A DNA stretch of 36,648 bases from Stentor roeselii (lineage: Eukaryota > Ciliophora > Heterotrichea > Heterotrichida > Stentoridae): assembly GCA_006503475.1 (NCBI GenBank), contig RSEH01000359.1, positions 1 to 36,648 on the forward strand, given 5' to 3'. The translations under genes and the position numbers were made by a program. Positions 1 to 8,049 of this stretch are shown piece after piece. The notes under the pieces were generated by a model, which saw nothing but the letters and a program-made list of their open reading frames with translations, made no database searches and had not been told where the DNA came from. The stretch's first letter is position 1, and each line of letters opens with the position of its first letter.

Positions 1-299
1 TCATAGATAGAATTTGTAATTTTTATATTGTTAAAAACTTTGAAAAATGCAGGATGGTTGATGAAATAAGTAATATTCTTATGGGATATAAATTATATTT
101 GTTTGAGTCACACAATTATGTTATGATTAAAGGAATTAATTTTCAACTTATGTTGATAAATTTGGAAACACCTGAAAAATTTGAGATATTGAATAGCTTG
201 AAAGAACTACTGAAGAAGGTAAACAAAAGAGATTTTTATATGAAAAGGAGTAATTTGATTTATCATCTCTTTACTTTAGTTCCCAACTTGATTAAATAA
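1..299 (+). CDS. 3' end of an unknown gene (5' end outside window)
   Basis: The frame is open from the left edge (first full codon at position 3) to a TAA at 297-299, about 98 codons. An internal ATG at 54 could be mistaken for a start, but the frame stays open upstream of it, so this is more likely a gene tail. The peptide is rich in Ile, Asn, Lys and Tyr and shows no motif I recognise. It is more AT-rich than the other genes here, so a chance open frame or a degraded gene remains possible. A 15-nt intron upstream of the window cannot be excluded. Confidence 0.45.
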   Translation, partial: IDRICNFYIVKNFEKCRMVDEISNILMGYKLYLFESHNYVMIKGINFQLMLINLETPEKFEILNSLKELLKKVNKRDFYMKRSNLIYHLFTLVPNLIK

Positions 300-949
300 G
301 GTATTTTAATCATTTTCATCACAGAACTTATAAATTTATTAATTTTTTTGAAAATCATCAAATATTTATTCGATTTACTCAGTCATTTATTTCCTTTTAT
401 AATATGAATAATCGCTTCCAAACTCAATCATTTCATTCTCAAGATAAAATTGTTTTATACTTTTGAATTGGAGTTATGCATTCCGAAAAAAATTAGATTT
501 GTCTATGAGTGCAGGGTCTTTAGGACCAAGTAAAATCTTATGATTCTTTAAATGATCTGATTTAATAAATATATTGAATATTTCTTAAGAACCAATAAAA
601 ATCTAAATGCACAACAATCTTCTAAACTGTCATATATAAATAAAGGCTACTGTCTAAGCTGAGATTCGGGTATTATAATAAAAAATATCCTTTTTATTGT
701 AGGGTAAAAGAGTATATCTCAAAAAAAAAGATCAATTATAGTCAGTAGATCTGTTAAATTGTAATCAAAATTAGCTTTTATATCACAATTTTTACTTAAT
801 CGTTTCCTAATTCTGGATATTGCTTACAATATAGTATACAATACAGAATAAACTTAAGCTATCTTATTTGTCATAATTCTCCAGAATCAATCCAAAAAAT
901 TGAAAATAAAACAACTGATAAACTATCTAATTATCAATATTTAAGCATC
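300..949. other. AT-rich intergenic spacer
   Basis: About 650 nt between the end of the plus-strand partial gene and the stop of the minus-strand coiled-coil gene, so a convergent spacer. I see A and T runs and stop codons in all frames, and no tRNA-like, repeat or coding signal. Confidence 0.6.
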
Positions 950-2425
950 TCAATTTTTTTTCCTGCAAATCTGAATGATTCTATTAGATTCTTCAAAGTA
1001 ATCCTTGCTTTTCTCAACCACCATCAAGCCTTCTTCATTTAATTCATCAATCAACTCGTTCCACCACAAAGGAATAGCTGGTAACTTATACTTCAAATAA
1101 GTGATTCTATAAGGAAAAGACCCTCCTCCAAGAACTAAAACTTGGTCAAACCCAATTTCTTTGCGAACATTATTAAGTGTTTCACATTCAATAAATTCCC
1201 AAAAAAGTACATAATGCTTGATTTTTTCTTTAGCACTCCCTTCAAAAGGTACCCAAAGCCAGTCATTACAGTCAATATACCAGTTTTTTCCATTAGCAAA
1301 GTTCTTCCTTAAATATTCAAGCCAAAAAGGATGACTATCCTCATAAAGCTCAGCAACATCTAAAGATTTGATCAAGTTTTCCCGATGCCACTCAGGGATC
1401 CTGGCCATGTACTCATCAAAAATATCTGAAAACTCTATAAAAGTGAAAGTTCTTAAAAATTTGTGCTTATAATGTTTGAAGTTATTTTTTTTTATGTAAG
1501 TTGAAATTTTCATTTTTAGTTCTCTTAAGTTTTGCTTTTCTTCACAAATGATATCTCTTAGTCCTTTCATTTCTTCAGTCTTTGTATTCAGTTCCTTTAG
1601 TCTTAAGTCGATTGAGTCTTTAAGAGTTTTGAAATAGGCTTCAACAATTGCGACTATTCCAGTGGGCTGCTCAGCAGGGTGCTTCAGGTGATTTTCTAGT
1701 TTTTCTTTTAGATCCATAATCAATTTGTAAAGATACTTTAAATCATTATCAATTTCAGGGATTCTTTCAACATTTTTCAATTCAGGGCTGCCGATTCTTT
1801 CTTTATTCTGGTTGTTTTTCAAGTTTTTCACATCAAATAGCAGACTTTGGATGATCTCTTCGAATTTCTGTTTCAATTTATTGATTTTCTGATGAGTCTC
1901 TTGGTTTCCAAGTATTTTCACAGTTTCAATTTGTTGTTCAAGTGCTTTCCTCATAATATCGATTTCTTTATTGATTTCATTTTTCCATTCAGACTTGTCA
2001 GAGACCCCTCTTTCATTTCTTTGAATCTCTTCAAGAGTCACTTGAGTTTCTTGAGTTTCAGTTTTTCTATCTTCAGCGACCTCAGCAGAGTCATTTTTTC
2101 TGAACAAAGAACTGTTTTCTCTACTGGCAACCCTCAAACTTGGCTCTTGACTCGCTTCTGTTACTTTAAACCTGAGCTCTGAGGCCCGGGCGCTCCAGTT
2201 TTCAGTTGAATCTGGAAATTTACGCTTTCGGGGAAACTGGTAGGTCAGTTCGTTGTTTTCTGTTAAGTCAATCGCGATGTTTGGACTGTTCGGCGCTCGG
2301 TAGAGTTCAAGAGACTGTGGATGGGATGATTGTACTACTGGAAGGATTTTCTGCATGAAGTCTTGGTCTATTGTTGCAGGGGCATCGAGGATTCCTTTGC
2401 TTACCGTTTGGGGTTTTGATGACAT
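950..2425 (-). CDS. Unknown coiled-coil protein with a conserved-looking aromatic C-terminal domain
   Basis: 491 aa with an ATG start. Residues about 1-130 are polar and probably disordered. About 130-330 are Glu/Lys/Leu-rich with heptad-like spacing, predicted coiled coil. The last about 150 residues look globular and rich in Trp and Tyr (for example NWYIDCNDWLWVP), ending near ESNRIIQICRKKN. I do not recognise the family. The Trp-rich segment suggests a folded, possibly ligand- or protein-binding module, but that is inference. It lies 167 nt downstream of the four-pass membrane protein gene on the same strand. Codon use resembles its neighbours and no frameshift is visible. Confidence 0.8.
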   Translation of the reverse strand: MSSKPQTVSKGILDAPATIDQDFMQKILPVVQSSHPQSLELYRAPNSPNIAIDLTENNELTYQFPRKRKFPDSTENWSARASELRFKVTEASQEPSLRVASRENSSLFRKNDSAEVAEDRKTETQETQVTLEEIQRNERGVSDKSEWKNEINKEIDIMRKALEQQIETVKILGNQETHQKINKLKQKFEEIIQSLLFDVKNLKNNQNKERIGSPELKNVERIPEIDNDLKYLYKLIMDLKEKLENHLKHPAEQPTGIVAIVEAYFKTLKDSIDLRLKELNTKTEEMKGLRDIICEEKQNLRELKMKISTYIKKNNFKHYKHKFLRTFTFIEFSDIFDEYMARIPEWHRENLIKSLDVAELYEDSHPFWLEYLRKNFANGKNWYIDCNDWLWVPFEGSAKEKIKHYVLFWEFIECETLNNVRKEIGFDQVLVLGGGSFPYRITYLKYKLPAIPLWWNELIDELNEEGLMVVEKSKDYFEESNRIIQICRKKN

Positions 2426-2592
2426 TCGACCACTCTTTTTATTTCTTGAAAGACCCCCCTTTGAATAAAGAATTTTATTGTTTTTGTAGGATTGAAGAGA
2501 TTGATGAATGGCTTGGAATAGGAAGCATGATCAATAAATTTGTATCATAAAAGAAACACACTTAAAAATTGATGTGAATTGATAAAGATAAA

Positions 2593-3207
2593 CTAATTAA
2601 TCAATAAGCTAAAATCCTCCTCCTTTTCTTCAATCAATCTGAAAAATATTGTATGATGCACAGCTATTCCAAAAGTTGCAGCAGTAGTGAAATCAGCCAA
2701 ATAAAATCCGAATTCTGCAAAGAACTCCGAAGTGAACCCAATATTCAAAACAATGATCCAGATAATTATAGCAACAGAATAAGCCATAGGAGCCAAAACA
2801 TGCGGAAACTGAAAGTCAAGTACTGAGACCTTGATATCCCAGCCATAAGCTGCGGTGGCGAGAGTATTATAAACTGAAATAAACATAGCAAATCCATTCA
2901 AAAGGATGAACTACATGAATTTTACCAAAGTTCCAGCAAGTTTGAATCTGTTGAGCATTTCACAGTCTTCAGGAAGGTCTTTATACTTGTTTTTATTGAT
3001 AACATTGCACATTTTCTTGAACTCCTCAAAAGTTTTCCAGTCATCATCCTCGATGTGCAGCTGCGTCAATGAAAACTCAGTTTCGTCATATTTGAACCAA
3101 GTGACATTAAAGCTGATCATAAAGAGAACAATGACAGCAAGGTTGAAAACACAGTTCATCTTCATATGTTGTCTTGGAGTCATCCGACACATTCTTTCCT
3201 CATTCAT
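2593..3207 (-). CDS. Four-pass membrane protein, one 15-nt intron
   Basis: Removing the 15 nt at 2911-2925 joins two open frames into 199 aa. Exon 1 (3207-2926) has 94 codons and exon 2 (2910-2593) has 106 including the stop. Four hydrophobic segments follow: around residues 19-38, 90-112 (this one spans the splice junction), 128-150 and 160-185, with short charged ends. Without splicing, the second transmembrane helix would be cut by a TAG. The loop after the first helix is acidic. I recognise no family; tetraspan topology alone does not prove a tetraspanin or claudin. Its ATG lies 2 nt after the stop of the upstream HD-domain gene on the same strand. Later Met codons (residues 9, 15, 17) are alternative starts. 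Confidence 0.75.
2911..2925 (-). other. 15-nt spliceosomal intron
   Basis: Read on the minus strand it is gtaaaattcatgtag: GTAA start, TAG end, A at position 10. It sits between codons (phase 0). Retention adds four codons and then an in-frame TAG. Removal joins two hydrophobic stretches into one transmembrane segment. Confidence 0.8.
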
Positions 3208-3209
3208 TT

Positions 3210-4136
3210 TTATAAACTACTTAAAACTCTCTTCATTTTGCGAGTCATCCGGCTCTGAGTCAGTAAAATTCTTTTGTCAAAATCCCATTTGGCCCTCTTC
3301 AGTGGAAGGTTGTAAGACCCATTGTCTCCGATATGAAGAATGGTCAGCAAGTTAAGCAGTCTTGGAGAAAGGTAACTATTCATCTCTTCCTCAGTCAGAG
3401 GTGTGAAGTTTGGGTACTTCGGGTCCAGGTCGACTGACTGATGAAAAAGAATGATTGCAAGAATTTCAAAGACGAAAAGTTTTTCTCGAGGAAGGTCATT
3501 TGTTAGTTGGTAATAATTCTGATACGAACTGTTCATGTCACTTATAAGACCCGTCGCGTATAAAAGTTGCTTGTATATCATCGGGAGCTTTTGGTTGTCC
3601 ATAAAGTTTGCCCATTCGTGGAAAAAGAAGGCATTTGAAATGTATTCTGAAATCTCTTCCACGTTTTCTGCATGCTGGATCCACCCGAGTCTTGAAAATA
3701 TCTTCAAGGCCTTCGCTGCACTAGTGAATGGATGTAAAGGGTCTTTTGTTTCTATCTCTGGTGGGCCCCGCTTTGCTATGTCGTGGAAAAGGAGTCCGTA
3801 AAGAATAATGTTCTGGTCATGAAAATCGAGGTCTTTAAAAGGTTTCATTGAATAAATCGTCGCTAATGTTGCAAAAGTGTGGCAACATACTAAGCCTTCA
3901 TCTACTTGATCTAGCCAATGCCATTCAGCTTCACAAAAAGTGTTCAGCTCTTGTTCAAGATCAGTCATATGCGACCTTACCAGATGCCAGGAGTTAATCA
4001 AATTATTGTAACGGTCTAGTGTTGAGTTGATGTGAGTTTCAGAGAGGATTATTTGTTCAACTCGATCAAGACAAGGGATCAGAGCGGGTACTAGTTCATT
4101 TACATACTGATACGGTTTTAGAAAGTTTTCAGACAT
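3210..4136 (-). CDS. HD-domain protein, probable metal-dependent phosphohydrolase
   Basis: 308 aa, ATG start. It carries an HD-superfamily pattern: His86 in VCCHTFA, His118-Asp119 in LLFHDIAKRG, and His135 in DPLHPFTSA. A later Asp (HQSVDLDP region) could complete the metal site. HD proteins usually hydrolyse phosphate esters such as nucleotides or cyclic nucleotides; the substrate here cannot be read. The next gene upstream is a clear paralogue over its whole length (shared FCEAEW/FCETEW, GRLGWIQ-type and SPRLLxLL segments), so the pair arose by tandem duplication. The paralogue stops 6 nt before this ATG, and the membrane protein gene begins 2 nt after this stop. I found no 15- or 16-nt GT-AG intron that would fuse them. 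Confidence 0.75.
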   Translation of the reverse strand: MSENFLKPYQYVNELVPALIPCLDRVEQIILSETHINSTLDRYNNLINSWHLVRSHMTDLEQELNTFCEAEWHWLDQVDEGLVCCHTFATLATIYSMKPFKDLDFHDQNIILYGLLFHDIAKRGPPEIETKDPLHPFTSAAKALKIFSRLGWIQHAENVEEISEYISNAFFFHEWANFMDNQKLPMIYKQLLYATGLISDMNSSYQNYYQLTNDLPREKLFVFEILAIILFHQSVDLDPKYPNFTPLTEEEMNSYLSPRLLNLLTILHIGDNGSYNLPLKRAKWDFDKRILLTQSRMTRKMKRVLSSL

Positions 4137-4142
4137 GAATAG

Positions 4143-5099
4143 TTAAGAAAATTTGTAATTATTTTTATTAAAGCCAGGATAATCAATACGTAAATACCTT
4201 GCGAGCTTGCTTTGTAACACGTACTGGATTATATTTTGTCTTGCTTGAAACTGCCATTTTGATTGAGGAGTATATAGATAATGTGAACTAAATTCTCCTA
4301 AATAATGAAGACTTAGTAGTTTTAATAGTCTTGGAGAGAAGAATCTAAATATTTGATCTTCAGTTAGAGGATTATTAGATTTTGAGTAACTGTTAAAGTT
4401 GATCGACTGCTGGAAAAGAATCAAAACAAGGATCTCATAAATGAAGTACTTGCTTTTGTCTAAATCTTTAATAATTTCGTAGTAGTTTGAATATTTTTCG
4501 TCTATTGACCTAGTTAAACCAGTTGTGAAAAGAAGGGAATTAATGACTTTATCGATGCTCAAGTAATCTGGGGTAATTTTTGCCTCTTTGAAGATGAAGC
4601 AAGAATTAATTAAGCTTATTGTTTCATGAACAGATGCTTCATTTTGGATCCATCCTAGTTTTTGGAAAATTTGAAGAGTTTTTATTGTGCTTCTAAATGG
4701 GCTAAAGGAATCTGATAATTCTTGTGTTTGTGGATCTACTGAAATGCAATGAAAAATTAAACTATAGATAACAATATTTTTATCATGGTAATCCAATTTC
4801 TCGTAAATTATAAAAGTTGATAATGAACATAATGCTGCAAATGAATGCCCAACTAGAACTCCATTAATTAACCGAATAAAATCAGTCCATTCTGTTTCAC
4901 AAAACACTAATAATTCCATCTCGACATCAAAAAACTCGTTTCTTATTAGGCTCCAAGCACTAATCAATCTTTCATGAGTACACTTTTGATTGATAAGATG
5001 CATATCATTTTTTATAATAGCACTTCCCTTATAGCAACAATCGATAACTGAAGGAACAAGTTCATCAATATACTGAAAAGTTTTCAATAGTTCAGCCAT
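4143..5099 (-). CDS. HD-domain paralogue with a broken HD motif (probable pseudoenzyme)
   Basis: 318 aa, ATG start. It aligns end to end with the neighbouring HD protein: ELVPSVID versus ELVPALIP, FCETEW versus FCEAEW, KLDYHDKNIVIYSLIFH versus DLDFHDQNIILYGLLFH, LGWIQ, and SPRLLKLLSL versus SPRLLNLLTI. The first metal His is kept (His85 in VGHSF), but the HD pair reads His117-Cys118 (FHCIS) and the His of DPLHPF is replaced by Ser (DSFSPF). Two expected metal ligands are therefore missing, suggesting a non-catalytic or altered protein. The frame is intact, so it is not a pseudogene. It is more AT-rich and Ser/Ile-rich than its sister. A shared upstream region (5100-5266) faces the kinesin gene. 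Confidence 0.75.
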   Translation of the reverse strand: MAELLKTFQYIDELVPSVIDCCYKGSAIIKNDMHLINQKCTHERLISAWSLIRNEFFDVEMELLVFCETEWTDFIRLINGVLVGHSFAALCSLSTFIIYEKLDYHDKNIVIYSLIFHCISVDPQTQELSDSFSPFRSTIKTLQIFQKLGWIQNEASVHETISLINSCFIFKEAKITPDYLSIDKVINSLLFTTGLTRSIDEKYSNYYEIIKDLDKSKYFIYEILVLILFQQSINFNSYSKSNNPLTEDQIFRFFSPRLLKLLSLHYLGEFSSHYLYTPQSKWQFQARQNIIQYVLQSKLARYLRIDYPGFNKNNYKFS

Positions 5100-5266
5100 A
5101 TTATTATAAATTGAATCCTAAAAAAGACTTCAAATTACCCTCTTAAAACCTAAATACAAAGAATTCTACTATTAAACATTGAATCTATTAAAAAAACCTC
5201 TTGATCAACCCTTTCCAATAAAAAATTACTCACCTTCGAATCACCTTTTCTCTTTATTAATCAAAA
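5100..5266. promoter_or_regulatory. Divergent intergenic region between HD paralogue and kinesin
   Basis: Only 167 nt separate the two divergent ATGs, so promoters for both directions must lie here or inside the coding ends. The minus-strand ATG is closely preceded by a TATA-like AT stretch (tattataaattg at about 5100-5112 on plus). I see no longer defined motif. Confidence 0.4.
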
Positions 5267-8047
5267 ATGTCATTAAAAGTATTCTGCAGACTAAAGCCAC
5301 CAAGTACTCCAGGATTTTCACTGAAATCAAGTACGTTACAAGTAAAATCTCATTCCTTCGAGTTCGATGGCATATTTTCTGAGTCCTCATCTCAGAAAGA
5401 AGTATTTTCCTCAACAACAGCTCCTCTGATATCACAAGCAATAAGCGGTGAATCAGGATGTGTATTATTATTCGGTCCATCAGAGTAAGACTTACTCAGA
5501 TCAGGAAAGACTTTCACCTTCAAAGGAGGCGAGGGTAAAAACCAAGGACTACTGCTGAGATCAGGAGAAAAGTTCATAAACGAAGTCGAAACACAGCGTT
5601 CGCAAGGCAGGCCTCTTGAGTTGCGAATAAGTGTCTTCCAGATCTACCAGGACATCGTCACTGACCTGATGGTCTTCGGCTCACGAGGTCTGAACTTTTA
5701 CGAGAAAAACGACCTGGTCATAATCGAGAACCTTTCCGAGCACCTCATTTCCAGTCTTTCAGACTTCAAGTCCCACTTGCACCACTCCTTCCAGATCCGC
5801 AAGTCAATCACGAAGCCTGACCCGAAGCTGAAACTGAAATCGTCATTTGTCGTCTTTTTCTCACTTTACGAAAACTCAGTCTTTTACTCACAATTTGGAC
5901 TTGTCGAGCTTCCCGGCTCTGAAAACGCTTCGAACGACCAGAGCATCATGAAGGCGAATTCTTTGACAACCGATGAAAAAAAAGCAATCGCTCGAAGTTT
6001 CAACGCGCTTTCAGCGGTCCTGTCACACCAAAACCTGTTCAAAGAGAGCAGTTTGACCCTAGCGTGCAAGGTGCAGCTTCTAGGCAACGTGAGCGTGATC
6101 TGCACAATAACACCCAGTCCTTCTCACTTCAAACACACCCTGGCCGCTCTGAAGTACTCGAAAAGGCTGAAAGAGGCTCCTTATTTGAAGCTTCAGCAGC
6201 TGAAGCAGGACCTGAAGGACGAGTTGTTCCGCATTCGAAGTGAATTAAAAGAAGCAAAATTCATCACTGCGGACTGGGCTGATTCTCGACAGAAGGCCCT
6301 GACTCGCATTGAAAACCTGATCGCTTCGAACAAGGCCTTGATGGGAAGTGCTTCGGAGTGCGAAGAGTTTCTTCTTGAGTGCTCGATCCTCAAAAAACAA
6401 CTCCAGGCGCTGAGGACCCGCCCTGCTCCTCCCCTGCCCACTGAACCGATCAGAAGAAGAAGCGCGTCTCCGATCAACGACAACTCAGACTGCCTTCTTC
6501 GACAGAAAATCGCGAGTCTTCAGTCACAAAACGAAATGCAGCTCAGGAAAATCGAGGAGGTCACAAACCAGGTCTCTTTCAGGGACTCTGACATCAAAGT
6601 CCTTCATTCAAGGGTCGCTGAGCTTGAAAAGGCTGTCTTTGAAAAAGATCGAGTCATTCAGGAACTGGAAGCAAGGATCAATGAGTACTCAGGGAAACTT
6701 TCGGATTATTGCAAAAAAGTCAAAGCTTTGAGCAGTAAAAATATTTCATCTGCTCAGCTGAGAAATGCACGGGAAGAGATTTTAGAAGATCGGATTGTCG
6801 AGTTGGAGGATCGACTCAGTAAAGAAAGGGAAGAAGCTGGTGTTGCTTTGCAGAAGATGAAGATGAATTTGCAGACTAAGGAAAGGATTATTCAGGAATT
6901 GCAGACCTCATCGAATAGCTGTATTAGTGAAAAAGATCTGAAGGTTCAGGAACTCAAACAGAAACTTAAGAGTAAAGGAATTATTATTGCTGATTTGGAA
7001 AAACAGGTCGTTTCTTTGAATAATGGGTATAATGAAGCACGATATAAACTTGAAATATCTCTTAATTCTGCGAAAAGGTCAGAAGATGAGTGTTTGCTGT
7101 TGAGGAAACGAGTTGAAGAGCTGAATTCAAGAAATTGTTCTATTGAATCTAAAAATCTGTTACTTTTACAGAAGTCTGATAGTCTCGAAAAAGATTTAAA
7201 TTCAGCTCTTCAAGAAGTAGACTCCAGGAAATACAAGTCACAACAGCTAAGTTCAACCTTAAAAGAAATGGAAAACACTATGAACATCAGCGCAGAAGAA
7301 GTAGCCCGAATGCGTTTCGAGCTAAACCAATTACGTTCCGAGAACCAGTCACTTCGAGTAGAAAAAGAAAACATAATCTACGAGAACTCCCAAGTGCGCG
7401 AAGAAAACATCGGCTTAAAAAGCGAGTTAAAACAAGTATCAAGCCAATTCGAAGAAACCAACAATTTCCTAAAAGAAAAAGACAGCCAGCTTCAGGGCCT
7501 CTCAAACGAGCACCCGATGATGAGACACAAAAAGAAGAAAATCCTCAACATGAAAGAAACAATCACCAACCTTCAACAACAACTCAAAGACTGCCAAAGT
7601 TTAGCCGAGAAAGAAATAAAAACAGCTGTCGACGAACGAGACCAGGCCTTGGCCGAGCTTGAAGAAGTCAGAAACTCTCAAAACCACGACTTGAGCCTCG
7701 TTGAAAATCAGGTTAATCTCATCGAGGAGCAGCTTCTGAAGTTAAAAGAACAGAACAAACTTCTTCAAGGCCGAGAAGCCGAACTGCTCAAAGAGCTGAA
7801 AAACTCTGAAACTGGAAAAGAAAAGTACAAAGAAACCATTGTTGACCTTAAAGACCAGGTCAAAAGTCTTCAGAACCAACTCGCTGATATGGACGAGTTC
7901 ACCAAAGAGTACATCGAAACCCATCGCAAGGAAATCAAAGAAATGAAACTCGGGGAGGAAAAAGCTGTTGTTCTCAAGTCACGCATTCGAGCCATGCATG
8001 ACGTTAAAAATATGATTCTTGCTCATAGGGCTAAATCTAATAATTAG
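5267..8047 (+). CDS. Divergent kinesin-like motor with long coiled-coil tail, one 15-nt intron
   Basis: Removing 5485-5499 restores the P-loop GPSESGKT (residues 70-77) and gives 921 aa. The motor domain is about residues 1-298: N-terminal SLKVFCRLKPP, P-loop, SVFQIYQDIVTDL, and a C-terminal LAALKYSKRLKEAP that matches the usual end of kinesin heads. The switch I signature SSRSH is absent; the matching stretch reads KLKLKSSFVVFF. Switch II DLAGSE reads VELPGSE (about 206-212), with Asp replaced by Glu. ATP may bind, but normal hydrolysis is doubtful. Residues about 300-915 are almost unbroken coiled coil, except a basic stretch near HPMMRHKKKK. A FAM135-type lipase gene starts 2 nt after the stop. 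I cannot assign a subfamily. Confidence 0.85.
5485..5499 (+). other. 15-nt spliceosomal intron inside the kinesin P-loop
   Basis: Sequence gtaagacttactcag: GTAA start, CAG end, A at position 10. It splits a Glu codon (ga|a, phase 2). Without removal the frame ends at TAA just after GPSE; with removal it reads GPSESGKT, the kinesin nucleotide-binding loop. The restored motif makes this the best-supported intron of the window. Confidence 0.93.
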
Positions 8048-8049
8048 GA

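Noticed and set aside
1847-2182. Plus-strand Phe/Leu-rich frame opposite the coiled-coil gene
   Set aside because: It is the antisense shadow of a Lys/Glu-rich coding region; similar Phe-rich shadows occur at 10732-10926 and 24908-25354.
4137-4142. Fusion of the two HD paralogues by an intron
   Set aside because: No GT-AG of 15 or 16 nt spans the junction, and both proteins are complete when aligned with each other.
7490-7560. Possible frameshift in the kinesin coiled coil near HPMMRHKKKK
   Set aside because: The heptad pattern resumes in the same frame on both sides and no 15- or 16-nt intron is visible, so a short basic break is the simpler reading.
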